A DNA stretch of 64,000 nt from Ascarosepion bandense (Eukaryota > Mollusca > Cephalopoda > Sepiida > Sepiidae). Below are positions 11,601-20,006 of the stretch, in pieces. The stretch lies in NCBI GenBank assembly GCA_037127315.1, contig JBBBDQ010001188.1:1099001-1163000 (forward strand). Reading direction: 5' to 3'. Within the stretch, counting starts at the first letter, position 1. Each line of letters opens with the position of its first letter. A program made the position numbers and the translations under genes. The notes beneath the pieces are model-generated. The model was not told the DNA's origin and made no database searches. It saw nothing but the letters and a program-made list of their open reading frames with translations.

Positions 11601-14600
11601 GGGCCTGAGAAGGTGGATGACAGAACGGGGTTTGCGTGGTTTTACAGGAGAAAGCGTGCTCAGAGCCACCAAGGATAGGGAAACGTGGAAGACCATGATC
11701 GCCTCCATCTTGGAAGGAGAAAGCACATAGAAGAAGAAGAATTGGAATTAATATTTCAAAATAAATTTCATAGAAAAACTTTGTCGAATTTACTTAGAAG
11801 ATATCAATGACGTGACAAAATTCAGTTTTTTTTTCTTATGGTTTTACCCCAAGCAAGGTATTACTGTCACTGATATGCAGGGAGTCGACATAAGAGGAGA
11901 GTGAAGGGTTATATAGGAAGAGAAAGAGGAACCGAAGAGGAACCGGTTATGGAGGGGGTCTCAAAAAATTGACCATAGAACGATGGGAATACTGGTGTGA
12001 AGAGAGTTGCGTGGGAGTAAAGTGACAAGGGAGAAGAAAAAGATACAGAGGTTGTTGTGGAAAGGATAAGAGAAGGATGGGAGTCAAGTAGATAAGAGCT
12101 GGCAATTGATGTTTCGTTAAAACACTTGGAGGTTGTTGCTATCAGGGAAGCAAGTATACGGAAGGGAGCTCCAAAGGCGGGAAGTGTGAGAAAAGAAACT
12201 GGGAAAGTAGAAGTTTCGACCGCATTTGGTTGTTTTGACTGTAAAAGAGTGAGACCTGGTTTCTTGTTTGGTTTTTCGAGTAAATTCTTGTAGATGGGGG
12301 CACCAGAGAGTTAAGCTCGTTTGAGCAGAAGCCATGAAGATATTTGTAGAAAATTAATGGTGAATAATAAAATAAATAAAATATAGCTAGCCGATATATT
12401 TTATGAATAAAGATTATAAACATAGATGCATTTCCAGTAAACTGGAAAGTAAGAGCCAGAAGGGAGTTTCACTAGCAAGACGTACGAAAGAAGAAACTGT
12501 TAGCATAGAGCTTACGATTGTATCTAGCCATTTCAATTGTGAACTGATGAAGCCTTATTGCCAATCTAGATTTTTCATTCAATTTAAAAACTAACGTATT
12601 CAAATTAAATGTTATTTGATTCAAATAAAAAACCAAGTTATTCAATTTAAAAACTAAGGCATTCAAATTAAATATCACTGCATTGGAATTAAATCATAAG
12701 CCATTCAATTTAAAACACTGCAATACTTTTTGTTATCGATATACAATGGCACCAAATTCATCGTCTAAATTAAATTTGTATTTGCCCCCCCTCTTAAAAA
12801 AATGAGGATTTTAGATGAACACCAAGGCAGACAAATTTGTATTATCAAACTGTGAGGTACTAACTTAATATTTGCGTAGATTAGAAGTAGTGAGGTGTAC
12901 ATTCATTCTTGAAATTGCGTTCATTTTAAAATTGAATGTCTTGTTTTTTCACTTGAAAAACATTTTTTTTATTTAAAATGGGATGCAGTATTATTTAATT
13001 TTCATAACTTACTTTTTAAATTGAATGGCAAATGATTTTAAACTCTGCTTTTAAAATCATAATATCTAGGTACCATAGCGAGCAGTTACCATGAATGTAT
13101 ATATAGTAAAAGCATAGGGGAGCGGTTGGTAATTCACTAAAAACAAATACATTGCTGATTCTTCTTAGGATTTTATCTAGAATATTTAAAGATACAACAG
13201 AAGCCAATAATATTTAAAGCGTGGGTAGAGGTATACAAATGCAAAATAGATTCTGGAGAGAAAAATTGACATAGATGAAAAGCAGGCGATAATTTAAAAA
13301 TTCTCTTTTCCTTACCGCCATGTTGGAATTGCCGTTGTTTTCATTCTGAAAGAAAAAAGAAATAAAATAACATTTAAAAAATGAATTTACATTCCTTTTC
13401 TCCATTTATAATCTCTGTTCTTTCATACACTTCGTAGTGCTTCAGCATCTGATAGCTTAGTCGTTGATTTTCTGCATTTTTTTTGGATTCCGTACACCGT
13501 GTGGATGTCATATTCTCTAAGCTTTCTTTCTTCGTTATGTGTCAAGGAATTCCAGATTCTAATTACAAGTGTACTTTTTATGACCGTTTTACTTCTTTGT
13601 TGCTGTCTAGTTCCATCCATCGTATTTACAAATTTCTTCCCTCGAATCACATGGGTTTTAGTTTTAAAAATCATTTTACTATGGCTTCTTTCCTTAACTT
13701 TTCCAAAAGATTTTTTTTTCAAACATTTAGATTTAAAATGTTTAGCAGATTCAAAATAAATGCTTTACCGTAACACGTCTGTTCTTTCAGTGGTAGTACC
13801 TCATGTAATCGTTCTTGATTTCATAGAAATCATTATTTACAAAGCACACGACACCCGTCTTAGCTAATGTCTTCTAGTATTAATGATAATCTTACGATAG
13901 CCTCTTTGCTTATCCATTTCTAGAGATCGTGTGTTGAAAGATGTAGATATGAAATGTTGAGCAGATTCAAAATAACTGACTCACCTGAAGCGTCCGTTCT
14001 TCCAGTGGTAGTACCTCATGTAATCGTGCATGATTTCATAGAAGCAGTCATTATTTACAAAGCACTCGTCACACGTCTTGACTAATGTCTTTTAGTTTTA
14101 ATGGTCATTTTACTATAGCCTCTTTGCTTATCTATTTCTAGAGATCGTGTGTTGAAAGATTTAGATATGAAATGTTGAGCAGATTCGAAATAACTGACTC
14201 ACCCTGAAGCGTCCGTTCTTCCAGTGGTAGTACCTCATGTAATCGTGCATGATTTCATAGAAGCAGTCATTATTTACAAAGTACTCGTCACACGTCTTGA
14301 CTAATGTCTTTTAGTTTTAATGGTCATTTTACTATAGCCTCTTTGCTTATCCATTTCTATAGATAGTGTGTTGAAAGATGTAGATATGAAATGTTGAGCA
14401 GATTCGAAATAACTAACTCACCTTGAAGCGGCCATTCTTCTCATGGAAGTACCTCATGTAATCGTGCATAATTTCATACAGACAGTCACAGATGTAATCC
14501 ACCCTGAACATATCCATATTGTTTTTACCGTAGAAACCTAGAAACAAGGTAAAGGGTTTTCTTTTAATATTTTATCTTAAAAATATTTTGGAATATAAAT

Positions 14601-17600
14601 ACCAAACTATTTTTAAAACAACTGTCAAGGTTTTAATAATTTTAAAACTATATTTTTCTTAAAATTTTAATGAAAATGTAGGTTATTGTTTTTAATCATC
14701 CCTAGCAATATAATAAAGTCACTCTAACGGCTATAGAAGCTACTGGGTGTTATAGAATATGAGGAAATATACTATTCAGGGGAGAGAGCAATAAATAAAC
14801 AAGAATTAAGAAGACAGAAGATAACGGTTAATGTCACATTTAATTTTTTGAAGATCAATGTTAACTGGGACAGCAAGCAACAAGTCGGAAGAGCAATAGA
14901 AGAAACAGTTAACATAGAACTTACGGTTGCATTTAGCCATTTCAACAGAACCAATCTAGTACTGCTTTTAAATCTGTAAAGCTTACATGTTTTAGAGTAA
15001 ATTTCATCATAAAAATTACCCTGAAAGTATTTACACGAAAGGTACTGATGATAGAGAAGAATTGCTTGTTATTTAAAGCAATTACTTTTAGAGTTTTAGA
15101 ATATTTTAGGTGATAATAATGATTTAGTAACAAACATCTTACTAATTAACCCGTAGCTGGGGGGAAATGTGGATCCATATCGTTCCGATTAACAATTTAA
15201 TTTATCAACCATTAGACTAAACACATATACAAGCTTCGAGCATCTATTATTCTAAAACTGTCACCCAGTTAAGTGGCCTAATGTTTCTTATCTTCGTTGA
15301 TTAAACTTGATAAGAATGACCTTTTGTTTTACCTCTAAGAATGTTATCGTGTTTTATGTATTCGTCACAAATATACTGTTTAGTTAGTAGCGATTAAGAA
15401 AAAAGGATATGCCAAAATATATGTTGACCATAACATTTATTGTATTTTAAGTAACAATACAAAAGATACAAAGCTTTTTAAATTGTTAGAGGTGAGAGAA
15501 CACTACAATTTCCTCTGAGGAAGACGGGACGCAGTTGGTCGGTCCTGTGACCCTAAAAATTCATCCGATGAAGCCGGGACACAGTTGGTCGGTCCTGTGA
15601 CCCTACAATTTCCTCCGAGGAAACCCTGACACAGTTGGACGGTCCTATGACCTTACACTTCCTCTGAGGAAGACTGGACGCAGTTGGTCGGTCCTGCGAC
15701 CCTACAAGTTCCTCTGAGGAAACCAGGACACAGTTGGTCGGACCTGAGAGCCTACAGCTGCTTCTGAGGAAGCCGGGACGCAGTTGATCGGTCCTGTGAC
15801 CCTACAATTTCCTTTGCGGAAGCTAGGACACAGTTGGTCGGTCATGTGACCCTACAACTTCCTCTGAGGAAGCCGGGACACAGTTGGTCGGTCCTGTGAC
15901 CCTACAACTTCCTCTGAGGAAGCCAGGACATAGCTGGTCGGTCCTGTGACCCTACAACTTCCTCTGAGGCAGCTGGAAGACGGAACACAATTGATCGATC
16001 CTGTGACCTAACACATTCGCATATACCCAATTCCTACTGCAGTGCGTGCACGAGTATTTCAGCTCATTATAATAGTAACTTAAAAAAATAATATTAAATT
16101 ACCGTATTCTCTGGCCAAGTACCGGGCAATGGCCATGGTTTCGGGCATCCTGTTCTTGCCATCAATCTCCAAAACAGGAACGCTGAAGCTGGGCATATCT
16201 GGAAAAGAAGAGAGAATTTGATTCATATTATAGCAAAAAAAATCTGTTTTTTTTTGTAAATAATCCAGGCTGTAATGAAAGGATCTTTTATAAATTTGTC
16301 CAATTACTGCAAGTTATTTTTATTGTTATATATAATTTATATTGTTTTAATTCCCTTAGAAATTGTTAAGAATTTTCTGCACAAGCAGAAAAAAATTCCA
16401 AGTTGGAATATTTTTAGAAAAGAGACAAAAAATCGATGCCCACATGAAACATAGACACTTCATTCTAGACAAGATATTTAGAGAAACGGAATTGTGTTAA
16501 CAAATTCCGATTTGACAGGTCCACAGCCGACCTGCTAACAACTGTAACGGAGTACATGCTACAGGCCCTTGATGAGTGTGACGAGGCTCGCGATGTTGCT
16601 CTGGACATCTCCAAGGCTTTCGACAGGGTTTGGCACCCTGGCCTCCTATGCAAACTACGCGGTTATGGTATTACCGGTCGCCTGCTTGACCTAATCCAAT
16701 CTTTCTTAAATAACCGCAAAATGAAGGTCGTTCTGAATGGGCGTGCCTCTTCGTCCTACAGCACGAATGCTGGTGTCCCACAAGGCTCTATCCTGGGCCC
16801 AACGCTCTTCTTTATTTTCATCAACGACCTCCCAGATGAGATCAAGTCCCAAGTAGGCATCTACGCAGATGACACTACAATATACTCCCGCTCCAGTAAG
16901 AAACCTGTCGTGGCGGACAGACATAATCTCGCTGCTGACCTTGAGCGGGATCTACACTCTGTGGTGAACTGGGGCAAGAAGTGGCTTGTCAACTTCAATT
17001 CCTCTAAGACCAAGCTGTTGTCTGTCAACCATTACAGGCAACCTCTTCTGCCTCCCATAAGCATGGACCAGATGATTCTCCCGGAGAGTAATACACTACG
17101 CCTCCTCGGACTTACCCTGTCCTCAGACCTCAAATGGAAGCACTATATTGAATCCATAGCAAAATCTACTTCTAAGAAGATTGGGTCACTATGTCGATCC
17201 AGGATGTTTTTTCCACCTGAATCCATCCTGCATATATACAAGTCAACCATCCGTCCGTGCATGGAGTACTGCTGCCATTTATGGTCAGGTGCCCCTGCCG
17301 TTCTCCTCAGTGTTCTTGACAAGCTCCAAAGGAGAGTCTGTAATGTGATAGGTACTGATCTGGCGACTCGACTGCAGCCACTTTCCCATCGTCGAAATGT
17401 GGCCTCCCTCTGTCTCTTCTATAAATACTTTCATGGCTTCTGCTCGGATGAGCTTAAGTCACTGATGCCTCCTCAACAGGTGTTTACCCGTGCAACCAGA
17501 CTGGCAACTGGGTCCCACCCATTCACAGTCAGGTTAGCCAAACGCAGACGACAATTCTACTCCTGCAGCTTCCTCTCTCGCACTTCCCGCCTGTGGAACT

Positions 17601-19713
17601 CACTCCCGTATTCTTGCTTTCCTGACGGCTACGACCTCCAGAAATTTAAAAGCAAAGTTAATACTCACCTACTAACCACTGGACTCTAGCTCTCTCCCCT
17701 CCCCTGTATAATCTTCACTTTCCCTCCGCCCATGTATCTGTCATTGCACCTGCTTTCTCAGCTTTCTATTGTTCCTTTCTAACTAGCTTGTACTCCTCAC
17801 TCTTTTCTAATTAATCTTTCTACATTTATGTAACCCCTGCACATCAGTGGCGTTTCTGCCTTGCTCGGGGTGAAATGATTAAAAAAAATAAATAAATAAA
17901 TAGAAAAACTCTCTCAAATCAAAGTAAAAACTACGATTATTTTTCTTTATTTGCCGAATTCGTTCAACTGGAAACTTTTGCCGATAATTTGGCCGGTTGA
18001 ACATAATATGATGGAATCTCAGCCCACCCGCGTTCGCTGAAATGATATAGTGTGTAAGAAGGCATTATGAATTGCTTTGTTTCGGGGAAAGAATTTTCCG
18101 TACATATATCAGGATTATCAAATTTATATCTTACTCATATACTTGACTCTCTAAGTCAACTTAAATAGCAGAAGACTTGTCTAACATAGTCAATAATACA
18201 CGAACTGACCAATCTAAAAAAGATATATTGGAGATTAAGATATGTCAGAAAATAAAATATAACTTTCATATTCCAAACAAATCCTAAGAAAATTAATGAC
18301 AAAATTTTTCTATTTTCTCATGAATATTCTTATAATATCTAAACTTATTTATAAATGGAACTTTGCCTGATTGTGTGTGTGTGTATGTGTGTGTGTGTCT
18401 GTGTGTGAGTGTATCCGTCAACTATAGACTCCGAAACGGCTGAACCGATTTTCTTGAAACTTTACACAGTTGTACTATAAGCGGCTGCAAGTGTTATTAG
18501 CTTGGTTTGGTGTCGAGGTACCCCCAATAAATATCGAAAATCGATAATCGAAAAAATCGGGGGATAGAAGGAGTGGTCCAATTTTAATCACATTTGATGC
18601 ACTCATAGACAAAGACATAAGAAACGTTATTCCGAAGTTTCAAGGTTGCACTTCTTACAATAGTGTAGAAAATCGATAATATATATATATAAAAAGCAAG
18701 ATGTTTGTTTGTGTGTCTGTTTATCTACCTGTATGTCTGTATTTTTTTCAGCCCTTTATTTTAGTTTTTGCTTCCAGTTTGGCTCCAAGTAGATATAATT
18801 GTAGTTCTTAGTCTCAGCCATGATACCATTTACTCAGAGGACTTATTTAACCTTCAAAATTCAGTTTACGACGAAAAACCTTATTGGATATCGATACCAG
18901 GAAATGAAAATTTGACTTACATGCATTCATTTTTCTTTCAGTCTACGGTTTCGCTTTAACTGGAAACAACGATTGCTTTTTAGTCTTTCGTGCCAATGTC
19001 CAGAGAGACTGAACTCCAGGACCATGGATTGGTTTTAAAGCTTTCATTACACCCGAGCAACGCCGGGCTATACTGCTAGTATATATATATATATATATAA
19101 TATGCTATGTGCGATTGGTAAATTGTCGCAATTATCTTATTATTTCAAATATTCTTTAGGCTGAGTCTGACCTCCAGAATCATGGATTAGTTTTAAATCT
19201 TTCATTACACCCGAGCAACGCCGGCTATACTGTGAGATATATATAAGTAGTATAGTATATATTACTATAAAGTTGTGTAAATGTATGACAAGATACGTTT
19301 CATTCCTCACAAGAACTTCTTCAGACTAAACAGATTTTTTTAAAATCGTAATCACATTACGTAGAATGTTTCATTCATCAGAACTAGTGATGTTCTAGTT
19401 AGGTACTCTCGAAAGGTGTAACTTTCAAAGGAAGCAAAAGTTAGGGAAGTCAGCTTGCTCTATACTGAGATGCGATAAATGTATTTCAGTTCGTTCAATA
19501 ATGGAACATTTTTTGAGAGAGAGACTAGACGTGGACTCCTCATACTAGACAAGTTATATAAAGAATCACAATTATTTTGAACTAGCAGTATAGCCCGGCG
19601 TTGCTCGGGTGTAATGAAAGCTTTAGAACTAATCCATGCTTCTGGATTTCATACTCAGCCTAAAGAATATTTGAAATAATAAAATAATTACAACAATTTA
19701 CCAATCGCATATA

Positions 19714-19765
<52 letters not shown>

Positions 19766-19917
19766 TAGCAGTATAGCCTGGCGTTGCTCGGGTGTAATGA
19801 AAGCTTTAAAACTAATCCATGATTCTGGAACTCAAACTCTGCCAAAAAATATTTGTGTGAAGTTTGGTGAGAATCGGATAAATATTGTGGATTTTTATAA
19901 AGGACATAGAGACAGAT

Positions 19918-19962
<45 letters not shown>

Positions 19963-19972
19963 GATTTTGCCT

Positions 19973-20006
<34 letters not shown>

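Larger units (their letters stand above)
13745..14421 (-). repeat. Tandem ~218-bp units carrying exon-3 3' halves
   Basis: The marker GCAGATTC recurs at 13745, 13961, 14179 and 14398 (spacings 216, 218, 219). Each unit holds an exon-3-like 3' half followed by downstream intron sequence; the real exon 3 continues the series. The copies carry YYHWKNGRF where the real exon has YFHEKNGRF. Only the real exon has the 5' half and an acceptor site. Confidence 0.85.

Noticed and set aside
14203..14268. Mutually exclusive alternative exon 3
   Set aside because: Open frame and donor are present, but the 5' half of the exon and any acceptor with a pyrimidine tract are absent, and the gene 2 copy has a stop. 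Transcript data could overturn this.
15503..15995. Repeat-protein coding sequence
   Set aside because: The period is 50 bp, so the frame changes every unit and no long frame results.
16706..16924. Minus-strand open frame opposite the LINE-A ORF
   Set aside because: Shadow of the reverse-transcriptase coding sequence on the other strand.
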